From: Nocardioides sp. Root1257
Lineage (GTDB): Bacteria > Actinomycetota > Actinomycetes > Propionibacteriales > Nocardioidaceae
Direction: 5' to 3'
Assembly: GCF_001425175.1 (NCBI RefSeq)
Contig: NZ_LMDV01000009.1
Location: 62,001 to 126,000 of the forward strand
Length of the DNA: 64,000 nt
Shown: one piece after another, positions 53,001 to 62,049 of the stretch
Position numbering within the stretch: position 1 is the first letter of the stretch
Layout of the letters: each line of letters begins with the position of its first letter
The notes under the pieces: generated by a model
The model's database searches: none
What the model was told of the DNA's origin: nothing
The model's input: the letters and a program-made list of their open reading frames with translations, nothing else
Position numbers and translations under genes: made by a program

Positions 53001-54371
53001 GTGACGACGACGGTCGACGTGGACTACCTGGTGGTGGGCGCCGGTGCCATGGGCATGGCGTTCGCGGACGCCCTCGTCGACCACGGCGACGCGCGCGTGG
53101 CGCTCGTGGACCGACGGCACGGGGTCGGCGGGCACTGGCTCGAGGCCTACCCGTTCGTCCGGCTGCACCAGTCCTCGACGTTCTACGGCGTCGCGTCGAC
53201 GGTGCTCGGCGGCGGCCGCATCCAGAGCCACGGCCCCGAGGCCGGGCTGCACGAGCGCGCCGACAAGGCGAAGGTCGGCTCCTACTTCGCCGACGCCGCC
53301 GACCGGATGGTCGGGACCGGCCGGGTCGAGCTGTTCACCGGGTGCGAGCACGAGGGCGGGCGCTCGTTCGTCTCCCGCGTCTCGGGCCGCCGCTACGAGG
53401 TCCCCGAGCGCTGCCGCGTCGTCGACGCGCGCTACCTCTCCCCCGACATCCCCGCCGAGTCGCCGCCGCCCTTCGACGTCGCCGACGGCGCCCACGTCGT
53501 ACCCGTCAACGAGCTGCCGAAGGTCGAGCACCCCCCGAGCCGGTACGTCGTGGTCGGGTCCGGCAAGACCGCGACCGACGCCTGCGTGTGGCTGCTCGGC
53601 CAGGGCGTCGACCCGGGCGCGATCACCTGGGTGCGTCCCCGCGACCCGTGGATGCTCGACCGGGCCAAGATCCAGCCGGACCCCGAGATCTATCTCGGCA
53701 TGGTCGCCGACCTGCTCGAGGCGTGCGCGGAGGCGTCGTCGCTGCCCGGCCTCTTCCTGGACCTGGAGGAGCGCGGGATCATGCACCGCGTCGACCGCAC
53801 CGTCGAGCCGACGATGGCGCGCGCCCCCACGCTCGGTGCCTGGGAGCTGGAGCTGCTGCGCAGCATCGAGGACGTCGTGCGGCTCGGCCACGTGACGGCC
53901 GTGCGCCCGGGCCGGCTCGAGCTCGAGCACGGCTCGGTGGAGCTGCCCCGCGACGCCCTGGTCGTCCACTGCGCGGCGTACGGGCTCAAGGTGCCACCGC
54001 GCCTCCCGATCTGGCAGCCCGACGTCATCACGCTGCAGCCGGTGCGGGCGGGCTTCCCCTGCTTCGGCGCGGCCCTGACCGGGTACGTCGAGGCGACCCG
54101 CGCCGACGACGACACCAAGAACGCGATCTGTCGGCCGTCCTCGCTCGGCAACACCCGGCGGGACTGGGCGGTCATGAACCTGCTCGGCTTCGAGAACGCC
54201 GCGGCGTTCAACGCCGAGCCGGACATCCGCGACTGGGCGCACACGGTGGCCCTCAACCCCGCGCGCGTCCCGCCCGGCCACCCGGGCTCCCCGGAACTCG
54301 ACGACGCCACCGGCCGCATCCAGCAGCACGCCGGTCCCGGACTGGCCAGGCTGGCCGAGCTCAGCGGATGA
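53001..54371 (+). CDS. FAD-dependent oxidoreductase, flavin-monooxygenase-like
   Basis: A 456-residue flavoprotein with an FAD motif VVGAGAMGMAFA (about 11-22), GVGGHW after it as in flavin monooxygenases, and a second dinucleotide motif VVGSGKTATDA near residue 190. The substrate is unknown. GTG 53001 is chosen by the FAD motif spacing. Its end nearly touches the converging berberine-bridge-like gene (3 bp). Confidence 0.8.
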   Translation: MTTTVDVDYLVVGAGAMGMAFADALVDHGDARVALVDRRHGVGGHWLEAYPFVRLHQSSTFYGVASTVLGGGRIQSHGPEAGLHERADKAKVGSYFADAADRMVGTGRVELFTGCEHEGGRSFVSRVSGRRYEVPERCRVVDARYLSPDIPAESPPPFDVADGAHVVPVNELPKVEHPPSRYVVVGSGKTATDACVWLLGQGVDPGAITWVRPRDPWMLDRAKIQPDPEIYLGMVADLLEACAEASSLPGLFLDLEERGIMHRVDRTVEPTMARAPTLGAWELELLRSIEDVVRLGHVTAVRPGRLELEHGSVELPRDALVVHCAAYGLKVPPRLPIWQPDVITLQPVRAGFPCFGAALTGYVEATRADDDTKNAICRPSSLGNTRRDWAVMNLLGFENAAAFNAEPDIRDWAHTVALNPARVPPGHPGSPELDDATGRIQQHAGPGLARLAELSG

Positions 54372-54374
54372 CCC

Positions 54375-55748
54375 TCAGGCCGGCACGATGTTCTGGTTGT
54401 GCCGGAAGAGGTTGTCCGGGTCGTACGTCGTCTTGATCGACTGCAGCCGGTCATAGCTGCCCTTGTAGTTGGCGCGGATCCGGTCCTGGTCGTCCTCGGC
54501 CATGAAGTTGATGTAGCCACCCTCCTCCGAGTGCGGTGCCGTCGCGTCGTAGTAGTCGCGGACCCACGCCGTGCCGTCCGCGTCGTCCAGCTCGTCCGGC
54601 GGCCACATGCCCGCGATCACGGTCGCGAAGGTGGCGTCGCGGTGGGCGAACGCCGTCGCGTCGGGCGCGACCCGGTGGCAGGCGCCGTTGATCGGGTAGA
54701 TGTGCATCGTCGAGTTCACGACCGGAACCTTCGGCCCGTGCTCGAGGTGGGCGGCGATCGCGTCGTCGGTGAGCTCCTTGACGAAGCTGGCCTTCCAGTA
54801 GTGGTGCAGCCCGGGCGGGATCAGCGCGTCGAAGGCGCTGTTGAGCGCGGGATAGGGCATCGGCCCGACCATCTCGGCCACCCTCGGGGCCACGTCGCGG
54901 ATCGGCTGCAGCGCCTTCTCCCCCGCGTCGAGGTCACCTGCCCAGCAGGCCACCATCGCGATGAACGGCTCGCCGTGGCGGTCCTCCGGGATGAACGGCA
55001 GCGGCGGCGCGATCTGGTACGCCGGGAAGCAGCCGAGCTCCTCGGGCGCGTCGACGATGAAGTCGCGGTAGAACCGGAGCACGTCGCCGGCGCGGTCGAG
55101 CTCGAAGAACATCGGCCCGCCGTAGATGTCCTTCACCGGGCTCAGCCGGAACTCGAAGGACGTGACGACGCCGAAGTTGCCGCCACCTCCCCGGATCGCC
55201 CAGAAGAGGTCCGCGTCCTCCTTCTCGCTCGCGACGTGGAAGGTGCCGTCGGCGGTGACCACGTCGGCCGCGAGCAGGTTGTCCACGGACAGGCCGAGGC
55301 CGCGCGACAGGTAGCCGATGCCGCCGCCGAGGGTGAGGCCACCGACCCCGGTGGTGGAGATGATGCCGCCGGTCGTGGCGAGGCCGAAGGGGTACGTCAT
55401 GGCGTTCAGGTCGCCCCAGGTCGCACCGCCACCCACGCGGACCGTCTGCGTCAGCGGATCCACCCGCCCGCCTCGCATCGCCGAGAGGTCCACGACCACG
55501 GCACCATCGGCGGTCCCGAAGCCCGGCACGCTGTGCGCGCCGCCCCGCACCGCGACGGTCATCGCGTTGTCCGCGGCGAAGCGCACGGCGGTCATCACGT
55601 CGCCTGCGTTGGCCGCCTGGACGATGACGGCCGGCCGCTTGTCGATCATCCCGTTGCGGACCGTCCGCGCGTCGTCGTACCCGGGATCGTCCGGTCCGGT
55701 GACCGTCCCCCTGATCTGCTCCCGCAACGTGTCCAGCTGTGCACTCAT
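54375..55748 (-). CDS. FAD-linked oxidase (berberine-bridge-enzyme-like)
   Basis: A 457-residue VAO-family oxidase. The FAD domain has VRGGAHSVPGFG with His72 as the likely covalent flavin site; the second covalent position, usually Cys in GYLCRxxG, is Ser148 (GYLSRGLG), so flavin attachment is probably single. A C-terminal BBE segment YKGSYDRLQSIKTTYDPDNLFRHNQNI closes the protein. It would oxidise an alcohol or sugar with O2. The substrate is unknown. Confidence 0.87.
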   Translation of the reverse strand: MSAQLDTLREQIRGTVTGPDDPGYDDARTVRNGMIDKRPAVIVQAANAGDVMTAVRFAADNAMTVAVRGGAHSVPGFGTADGAVVVDLSAMRGGRVDPLTQTVRVGGGATWGDLNAMTYPFGLATTGGIISTTGVGGLTLGGGIGYLSRGLGLSVDNLLAADVVTADGTFHVASEKEDADLFWAIRGGGGNFGVVTSFEFRLSPVKDIYGGPMFFELDRAGDVLRFYRDFIVDAPEELGCFPAYQIAPPLPFIPEDRHGEPFIAMVACWAGDLDAGEKALQPIRDVAPRVAEMVGPMPYPALNSAFDALIPPGLHHYWKASFVKELTDDAIAAHLEHGPKVPVVNSTMHIYPINGACHRVAPDATAFAHRDATFATVIAGMWPPDELDDADGTAWVRDYYDATAPHSEEGGYINFMAEDDQDRIRANYKGSYDRLQSIKTTYDPDNLFRHNQNIVPA

Positions 55749-55956
55749 CTGACCCTCCTGACGGTTCGGTCTTGCCGCGTCCGGGGAGCGGTGCGTCGAG
55801 GGGGCGTCGTCAGGCGTCGAGAGGGCGGCACGGCACGCGGCGGACCGCGGCAGGTCTGGTCTTCGGACGCTAGCGACGGATCGTGCACGTGTCATCGCCC
55901 AGGTGGGTCATACGAACCCTCTTGCGCCGGCCGCCACATCGGCGGATCGTGAGGGG

Positions 55957-56634
55957 ATGAGGACAGACGGGATCCCGGACGGACTGCCGGTGCTCTCGCG
56001 GGGCAAGCACCGCAGCCCCCGGAAGGGCGCCTGCTTCATGGAGATGGCCTCGGTGCTCGCCGGCGAGCCGTGGAGCGACCGACCTCGGTGCACCCATCCG
56101 CTCCTCGCCCAGCTCGCCCGCCTGGTCAACGACCACACGAGCGACGGCGGCCGGGCCCGGCTGGTCCCGATGATCCCGGAGGTCATCGGCGTGCACGGCG
56201 AGGGCTTCGAGTGGGAGGTCGGCGTGGTCGCCGCCGTCGGCTGCCGAGCGGTGTACGACGCGCCGCAGGAGGCCCAGCACGCGCTGGCCGCCGGCCTGAT
56301 CCGCTGCCAGGAGCTCTCGGACGACCCCGTCGACCAGGAGGCGATCGCCGAGGCGCTCGAGCTCGTCCCCGAGGCCGCGTTCTGGGCGCGCAGCTTCATC
56401 GACGGCGCCCCGCCCCTCAAGCCCCGCAGCTTCCAGCGCCACTCGGCGCCGGCCGTCCTGCTCAGCGCCGTCCGCGGCACGTCGCAAGCAGCCGTCGTCG
56501 ACCCGGACGCGCACCTCTACGGACTGCTGCGCACCGGCCTCGACGCCGCGCACCGGGCCCGCGTCTCAGCGCCCTCGGTCGAGCCGGTCCACGACGTGCT
56601 CCGCGATCGCCATGCTGGAGGTCGCCGCCGGTGA
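55957..56634 (+). CDS. Conserved hypothetical protein
   Basis: A 225-residue protein I do not recognise by function. It starts with an LSRGKHRSPRKGACFMEMASVLAGEPWSD block and continues as a helical protein with no membrane segments. This opening is shared by small actinobacterial proteins of unknown role. The ATG at 55957 follows a GAGGGG ribosome site. The last 69 bp overlap the end of the convergent L-2-hydroxyglutarate oxidase gene. Confidence 0.65.
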   Translation: MRTDGIPDGLPVLSRGKHRSPRKGACFMEMASVLAGEPWSDRPRCTHPLLAQLARLVNDHTSDGGRARLVPMIPEVIGVHGEGFEWEVGVVAAVGCRAVYDAPQEAQHALAAGLIRCQELSDDPVDQEAIAEALELVPEAAFWARSFIDGAPPLKPRSFQRHSAPAVLLSAVRGTSQAAVVDPDAHLYGLLRTGLDAAHRARVSAPSVEPVHDVLRDRHAGGRRR

Positions 56635-57765
56635 CGGGGCGTTCCGCACGCTGGTGATGCGGTCGTCCTGCTCGATGACGAAGTCGTCGACGAGCGACCC
56701 GTCGCGCCCGACTGCCTGCGCGCGCAGGCCCAGACCTCGCCGCCTCACGTCGGCGACGCCGATCGCCGGCACGTAGCGCTGCGCGGTCCGCATGTAGGCG
56801 CGCTTCGAGAGCACGCCGCTCAGCTCGGTCAGGCCGGTGCGCCAGTGCGCCCCCGCGAAACGCCAGAACCCGGGCCACGCCAGGGTTCTGGCCGCATCGC
56901 GAGGTGACACGGACAGGCGACCGTAGGCCTGGCGGCTGAGCGCGAGGAACGCGTTGGGCCCGACCTCGAGCGTGCCGTCGACCCGGCGGGTGAAGTGCAC
57001 GCCCAGGAAGGGATAGCGCGGGTCCGGCACCGGGTAGATCATCCCGCGGACCAGCTCCTGCTTCGCCGCCGCGACGACCATGTACTCCCCGCGGAACGGC
57101 ACGATCCGTGGCGTCGCGGGTGCACCCACGACCTCGGCGAGCCGGTCCGACTCGAGGCCGCCGCACACGACCAGCCGGTCGACAAGGTGGACGTCCTCGC
57201 CGCAGACGACGTCGATGCCGCCGGGGACCCGGCGGACGCCGGTGACCTCGGTCGACAGCAGGATCCGCCCGCCCGCCGTCTCGATGTCGGCGCCCATCCG
57301 CTCGGCGATCGCGACGTAGTCGGTGATCGCGGTGTGCGGCGAGTGCAGCGCGGCCACTCCCGAGGCGTGCGGCTCGATCTCCGCGATCGCCGCTCCGTCG
57401 ACGCGGCGCAGGTCCGGCACGCCGTTGCGCCGCGCGGTCCCCTCGAGCGTCTCGAACCGAGCGAGCTCGTCGCGGTCGACCGCGACGACGAGCTTGCCGC
57501 ACTCGTCGTAGGGCAGGTGGTGCTCGGCGCAGTAGTCCCGGACCAGCGCGCGTCCCCGCGTGCACAGCTCGGCCTTGAGGCTGCCGGGCTTGTAGTAGAG
57601 GCCGGCGTGGACGACGCCGGAGTTGTGGCCGGTCTGGTGCGCGGCCAGCCGGTCCTCCCTCTCGAGGACGACCACCCGGGTGCCGGGACGTCGCCGGGTC
57701 AGCTCGCGGGCGACGGCCAGGCCGACGATGCCGCCGCCGACGACGCCGATGGTCTCCTCGGTCAT
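56566..57765 (-). CDS. lhgO: L-2-hydroxyglutarate oxidase
   Basis: A 399-residue FAD oxidase (DAO superfamily). The N-terminus IGVVGGGIVGLAVARELTRR binds FAD, followed by HQTGHNSGVVHAGLYYKPGSLKA, which is characteristic of LhgO, and EVGPNAFLALSRQAYGR near the C-terminus. It oxidises L-2-hydroxyglutarate to 2-oxoglutarate. It is the second gene after the MFS exporter gene on the same strand, with a 52-bp gap. Confidence 0.92.
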   Translation of the reverse strand: MTEETIGVVGGGIVGLAVARELTRRRPGTRVVVLEREDRLAAHQTGHNSGVVHAGLYYKPGSLKAELCTRGRALVRDYCAEHHLPYDECGKLVVAVDRDELARFETLEGTARRNGVPDLRRVDGAAIAEIEPHASGVAALHSPHTAITDYVAIAERMGADIETAGGRILLSTEVTGVRRVPGGIDVVCGEDVHLVDRLVVCGGLESDRLAEVVGAPATPRIVPFRGEYMVVAAAKQELVRGMIYPVPDPRYPFLGVHFTRRVDGTLEVGPNAFLALSRQAYGRLSVSPRDAARTLAWPGFWRFAGAHWRTGLTELSGVLSKRAYMRTAQRYVPAIGVADVRRRGLGLRAQAVGRDGSLVDDFVIEQDDRITSVRNAPSPAATSSMAIAEHVVDRLDRGR

Positions 57766-57817
57766 GCTCCGATCCTGCCGGATCCCGCGCCCGAGCGCAG
57801 GAACCGGCGGAGGACGG

Positions 57818-59455
57818 TCAGCCGAGGTCGACGGCGGGCAGCTCGTCGAGGTCGGGGTGGAGCGGGTCGACCAGCGACTCGGGCGCCGGTCGCGCCGTGC
57901 GTACGCCGTACATGCCGACCACCGTCACCACCGCGGCCACGGTCGCGGCGATCCCGCACACGAGGAGGGAGAGGCTGTAGCCGCTCCCGAGTGCGTCGAG
58001 CGCGACCTGGTGCGCGCCCGACCCGGGGACGCCGGGCGGCAGGCTGTTGACCGCGATCGGCCCGGCCTGCTGGCCGATCCCCATCGCCGGGCCCATCTCC
58101 TCGGGCGGCAGCCCGGCGCCGGGGAGGTTCGCCGCGAACTCGTCGCCCGCCTTGCTCAGCGCGAACGCGCCGACCAGCACCGGACCGAGCGCGAAGCCGA
58201 GGTCGCGCAGCATGTTGGTGGTCGCGCTCGCCATGCCGGCCAGGTGCAGCGGCACGGTGTTCATGGCGACGGCGGTGAACGACGAGACCGTCAGGGCGAA
58301 GCCGATGCCGGTCAGCAGCGCGGGCCACACGATCGGGGTCAGGCTGGTGTCGTTGACGTCCAGGCCGGTGAGCAGGAACGCGCCCACGGCCATGCTCGCG
58401 AACCCGACGGTGAGCAGCCAGGTCGGGCTGATCCGCTGCAGCAACCGCGACACCACGGGGATCAGCACGAACGCCGGACCCTGCAGGAAGAAGAAGACGA
58501 TCGCGACACGCATCGCGCTCTGGTGCTGCACCGGGCCGATCCACATCGCCAGCGAGAAGCAGGTGCCGAGGAAGGCGAACATGCCGATCACGGTGACCGC
58601 CGAGGTGACGGCGAAGGCCCGGTTGCGGAAGAGGCCGAGGTTGAGGATCGGGGACGCGGCCTTGCGCTCGATCAGCAGGAACGCGAGCAGCACGACGGCG
58701 CCCACGACGAACGAGCCGACGACGTACCACTGGCTCCAGCCGTCCTCGGGGCCCTGGATGGCGCCGAACAGCAGGAGGAACATGCCGATCGCGAACGTGA
58801 TCTGACCGGGTACGTCGAGGCCCCGGCCCTCCGGCGCGGTCGACTCGGCCGAGAGCACGAGCGTGGCGACGACGCTGAGCAGGGCGATGCCGGCCAACAC
58901 CCAGTAGGACCCGCGCCACGAGCTGGCGTCCGCGAAGACGCCGCCGATGACCGGCGACACCGCGGCGCCCGCGGACAGGAAGCCCGCCCAGACCGCGATC
59001 GCGCGAGCGCGGTCGGCCGGGGAGTGGGTGACCGCGGCGAGCAGGGCGAGCGAGCCCGGGAAGAGCGCGCCGGCGCCGAGGCCGTTGATCGCGGCGCCGA
59101 CCCACATGACGTGGACGTCCTGCGCCGTGGCCGACACGATCGCGCCCAGGACAAGGAGGACGCCGCCGATCGCGACCAGCCGCTTGCGGCCGAAGAGGTC
59201 ACCGAGCACGCCGAAGGTGAACTCGAAGACGACCACGGTGACCATGAAGGCCGCCGTGATCCAGGTCAGCTGCGAGCCCTGGGTGCTGAACGTCGTCTGG
59301 AACTCCCCGAGGAGCGAGGCCGGCAGGGCGTTGGCGACCTGCGCGACGAAGACCGCGACGAACGCCGCGGCCAGCGTGCCCGCGTAGCCCGCGGGGCGGG
59401 CACCCCCCGCGGCAGGGGCAGTGGACGTCGGGGACGTCCGGTTGTCGATCGACAT
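57818..59455 (-). CDS. MFS exporter, DHA2 family (14 helices)
   Basis: A 545-residue exporter with about 14 helices. Motif A is FGVLGDLFGRKRLVAIG, and motif C-like GAAVSPVIGGVFAD is present in helix 5. It would expel a drug or metabolite. It is divergent from the P450 operon across 205 bp containing a palindrome, so the pump and the oxidase may be co-regulated. The ATG at 59455 gives a typical N-terminal tail. Confidence 0.87.
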   Translation of the reverse strand: MSIDNRTSPTSTAPAAGGARPAGYAGTLAAAFVAVFVAQVANALPASLLGEFQTTFSTQGSQLTWITAAFMVTVVVFEFTFGVLGDLFGRKRLVAIGGVLLVLGAIVSATAQDVHVMWVGAAINGLGAGALFPGSLALLAAVTHSPADRARAIAVWAGFLSAGAAVSPVIGGVFADASSWRGSYWVLAGIALLSVVATLVLSAESTAPEGRGLDVPGQITFAIGMFLLLFGAIQGPEDGWSQWYVVGSFVVGAVVLLAFLLIERKAASPILNLGLFRNRAFAVTSAVTVIGMFAFLGTCFSLAMWIGPVQHQSAMRVAIVFFFLQGPAFVLIPVVSRLLQRISPTWLLTVGFASMAVGAFLLTGLDVNDTSLTPIVWPALLTGIGFALTVSSFTAVAMNTVPLHLAGMASATTNMLRDLGFALGPVLVGAFALSKAGDEFAANLPGAGLPPEEMGPAMGIGQQAGPIAVNSLPPGVPGSGAHQVALDALGSGYSLSLLVCGIAATVAAVVTVVGMYGVRTARPAPESLVDPLHPDLDELPAVDLG

Positions 59456-59537
59456 GGGGATTCTCCGTGGCTCGGGTGATGGTGACGGCGGTCACCCACT
59501 GGCTGTGAACGGTGTCACTCGCACAACAGTCCGTCAA

Positions 59538-59561
59538 GTGAAAGTTCAGAATGTCTTTCAC
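59538..59561. promoter_or_regulatory. Operator-like palindrome between the MFS and P450 genes
   Basis: GTGAAAG (59538-59544) and CTTTCAC (59555-59561) form a perfect 7-bp dyad with a 10-bp spacer in a locally AT-rich patch. A second dyad, TGCAT-GGGG-ATGCA, lies further toward the P450 gene. Which regulator binds is unknown; the LysR encoded downstream is one candidate. Confidence 0.5.
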
Positions 59562-59660
59562 GCGATCACGCTGTCCCGCGACGCGATTCGCCAGGTGCAT
59601 GGGGATGCATGCTTTCTATGCGTTGGACCGATCACGGGGTGACGACCTTCACTTCTCGCC

Positions 59661-60836
59661 ATGACCACACCCGCCACCGACGACCTCGACCTCTTCGCCG
59701 ACGAGCTCCTGGTCGACCCCTACCCGGCGTACGCCCGGCTCCGCGAGCTCGGCGACGTCGTGCACCTGCCGACCAACGACGTCTACGCCCTGACCGGGTA
59801 CGACGCCATCCGCTCCGCCCTCGGCGACTGGGAGACCTACTCCTCGGCCGGCGCCATCGGCTTCAACCCGATGGTCAACGAGGCGCTGACCGGCACCTCG
59901 CTCTCGTCCGACCCGCCGGTGCACACCCAGCTGCGGGCGACGCTGTCGGAGAACCTGTCGCCGCGCGCGCTGCGCGGCCTCAAGGACACGATCGAGACCA
60001 AGGCCGACGCGCTGGTCGCCGACCTGGTCGAGCGTGGGTCGTTCGAGGCGATCGACGAGCTCGCCCGCGAGCTCCCGCTCGAGGTGGTCGCCGACCTGAT
60101 CGGCTTCACCGGCCACGTGCGCGCCAACATGCTGCGGTGGGGCCAGGCCGCGATGCAGGTCATCGGGCCGCTCAACCAGCGCACCGCGGAGAGCTTCCCG
60201 ATCGCCGGCGAGCTCTACGGCTGGTGCTCCACCGTCACGGCCGTCGAGCTCGCGCCGGGGTCGGTGGGCCGCGGCATCTTCGACGCCGAGGTGCGCGGCG
60301 AGATCCCGCCGGGCTCGGCCGGCCACATCATCCACCAGTACCTCGGCGCCGGGATCGACACGACCATCGCGGCCCTCGGCAACGTGATCGCACTCTTCGC
60401 GGCGCACCCCGACCAGCTGGCGGCGGTCCGTTCGGACCCGGCCCTGGTGCCGGCCGCGTTCAACGAGGCGCTGCGCTTCTGGGCTCCCGTGCACGCCTGG
60501 GGCCGTCGTACGACGCGCGAGGTGACGATCGACGGCGCGGTGGTGCCCGAGGGCGCGCAGGTCGCGATCCTCTTCGGCGCCGGCAACCGGGACCCGCGCC
60601 ACTACGACCGGCCCGACGAGTTCCTGGTCGAGCGCAACCCGGTCGACCACCTGTCCTTCGGCTACGGCCCGCACGGCTGCGCCGGCCAGGGGCTCGCGCG
60701 GCTCGAGGTGCACGCCGTCATCGCCTCGCTGGCGAAGCGGGTCTCGCGCTTGTCGGTCGGTGACGCCGTCCGGGTGCCGAGCAACATCACGCGCTCCATC
60801 GAGGAGCTCCCGGTCCTGGAGGTGGTGCCGGCATGA
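59661..60836 (+). CDS. Cytochrome P450
   Basis: A 391-residue bacterial P450. The I-helix reads YLGAGIDTT, the ExxR helix is in FNEALRFW, and the heme loop is FGYGPHGCAGQGLAR with the Cys ligand. It inserts oxygen into an unknown small substrate. It is followed, with 4-bp overlaps, by its own ferredoxin and reductase genes, making a self-contained three-part system. Confidence 0.95.
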   Translation: MTTPATDDLDLFADELLVDPYPAYARLRELGDVVHLPTNDVYALTGYDAIRSALGDWETYSSAGAIGFNPMVNEALTGTSLSSDPPVHTQLRATLSENLSPRALRGLKDTIETKADALVADLVERGSFEAIDELARELPLEVVADLIGFTGHVRANMLRWGQAAMQVIGPLNQRTAESFPIAGELYGWCSTVTAVELAPGSVGRGIFDAEVRGEIPPGSAGHIIHQYLGAGIDTTIAALGNVIALFAAHPDQLAAVRSDPALVPAAFNEALRFWAPVHAWGRRTTREVTIDGAVVPEGAQVAILFGAGNRDPRHYDRPDEFLVERNPVDHLSFGYGPHGCAGQGLARLEVHAVIASLAKRVSRLSVGDAVRVPSNITRSIEELPVLEVVPA

Positions 60837-61021
60837 GGCTGGTGCTCGACCGACCGCGCTGCGAGGGCCACGGGCTCTGCGAGGAGGCCGCGCCGTCGCT
60901 CATGCACCTCGACGACGACGGCGAGCTCGTCCTCGACGTGCCCGAGGTCGCCGACGCCGACACGGCCGTGGCCCAGGCCGCGGTCCGTGTCTGCCCGGTC
61001 GCGGCGCTCCGACTCTCGTGA
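60833..61021 (+). CDS. [3Fe-4S] ferredoxin of the P450 system
   Basis: A 62-residue ferredoxin with Cys10, Cys16 and Cys54 (CEGHGLC and CPVAAL). The position of the second Cys of a 4Fe motif is His/Gly, so a [3Fe-4S] cluster is expected, as in other actinobacterial P450 partners. ATGA overlap with the P450 gene. Confidence 0.93.
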   Translation: MRLVLDRPRCEGHGLCEEAAPSLMHLDDDGELVLDVPEVADADTAVAQAAVRVCPVAALRLS

Positions 61022-62040
61022 AGCGGCCACGACGGATCGTCGTCGTCGGCAACGGCATCGCCGGGCTGACCGCCGCGGACACGCTGCGCGCGGAGGGGCA
61101 CGACGGATCGCTCGTCATCGTGGGCGACGAGCCGGCGTACTCCCGGCCCGCGCTCTCCAAGGCCCTGCTCCGCGACGACCCGACCGCCCACGGGCTGCCG
61201 CCCACCTCGCACGGCGCGACCGAGCTGCTCGGCGTGCGCGCGACCAGCCTCGACACGGGGCGACGGCTGGTCGCGCTGTCCGACGGGCAAGAGCTGGCGT
61301 ACGACGGGCTGGTGGTCACCAGCGGCTGCCGGCCGCGGCGGCTGTCGGACGCCGACCTCACGCTGCGCTCGCTCGCGGACGCGACAGCGCTGCGGTCCGC
61401 GATCTCGTCGCGGCCCTCGGTGCTCGTCGTCGGCGGCGGACCGCTCGGCATGGAGGTCGCGTCGTCGTGCCTGGCCGTCGGCTGCGCGGTGACGGTCACG
61501 AACGTCGGGCCACCGCTGGTCGACCAGCTCGGCCCCCACCTGTCGTCGGTGCTGGTCGAGGCCGCCGTCGCGCAGGGCCTGCGGGTCCTGGACGCGTCGG
61601 AGCCCCGGCCGCCGGCCGACCTGGTCGTCACCGCCGTCGGCGACGTGCCCAACACCGAGTGGCTCGGGACCTCCGGCCCGCTCGGGGCCGACGCGCGCGG
61701 CCGGTGGCGTCCGGAGGTGGTCGCCGCCGGCGACGTCGCGGCGTACCCGTCCGGGCGCACGCCGCTGTGGACCAGCGCGATCGAGCAGGCGAAGGTCGCG
61801 GCGGTCGCGCTGCTGCGTGGTGACGAGGCGCCGGCGTACGTCCCTCGGCCGTACTTCTGGACCGAGCAGTTCGGGCTCTCGGTGAAGGCGGCCGGCACGC
61901 TGCCGCCGTACGGCGACCCGACGGTCGTCGAGCGCGACGGCACCTCGATGCTGCTGCAGTGGCCGGGGGCGGCCGTGGCGGTCAACTACCGGATCCCGGT
62001 GCCGCGGCTGCGCCGGCTGGCCGAGGCCGCAGCGGTCTAG
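61018..62040 (+). CDS. Ferredoxin reductase (FAD/NAD)
   Basis: A 340-residue rubredoxin/ferredoxin-reductase-like protein. The FAD motif is IVVVGNGIAGLTAADTL and the NAD motif is VLVVGGGPLGMEVASSCL; AAGDVAAYPS is the second FAD motif. It passes electrons from NAD(P)H to the ferredoxin. GTG 61018 overlaps the ferredoxin stop by 4 bp. Confidence 0.92.
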   Translation: MKRPRRIVVVGNGIAGLTAADTLRAEGHDGSLVIVGDEPAYSRPALSKALLRDDPTAHGLPPTSHGATELLGVRATSLDTGRRLVALSDGQELAYDGLVVTSGCRPRRLSDADLTLRSLADATALRSAISSRPSVLVVGGGPLGMEVASSCLAVGCAVTVTNVGPPLVDQLGPHLSSVLVEAAVAQGLRVLDASEPRPPADLVVTAVGDVPNTEWLGTSGPLGADARGRWRPEVVAAGDVAAYPSGRTPLWTSAIEQAKVAAVALLRGDEAPAYVPRPYFWTEQFGLSVKAAGTLPPYGDPTVVERDGTSMLLQWPGAAVAVNYRIPVPRLRRLAEAAAV

Positions 62041-62049
62041 GGTCGGCGC

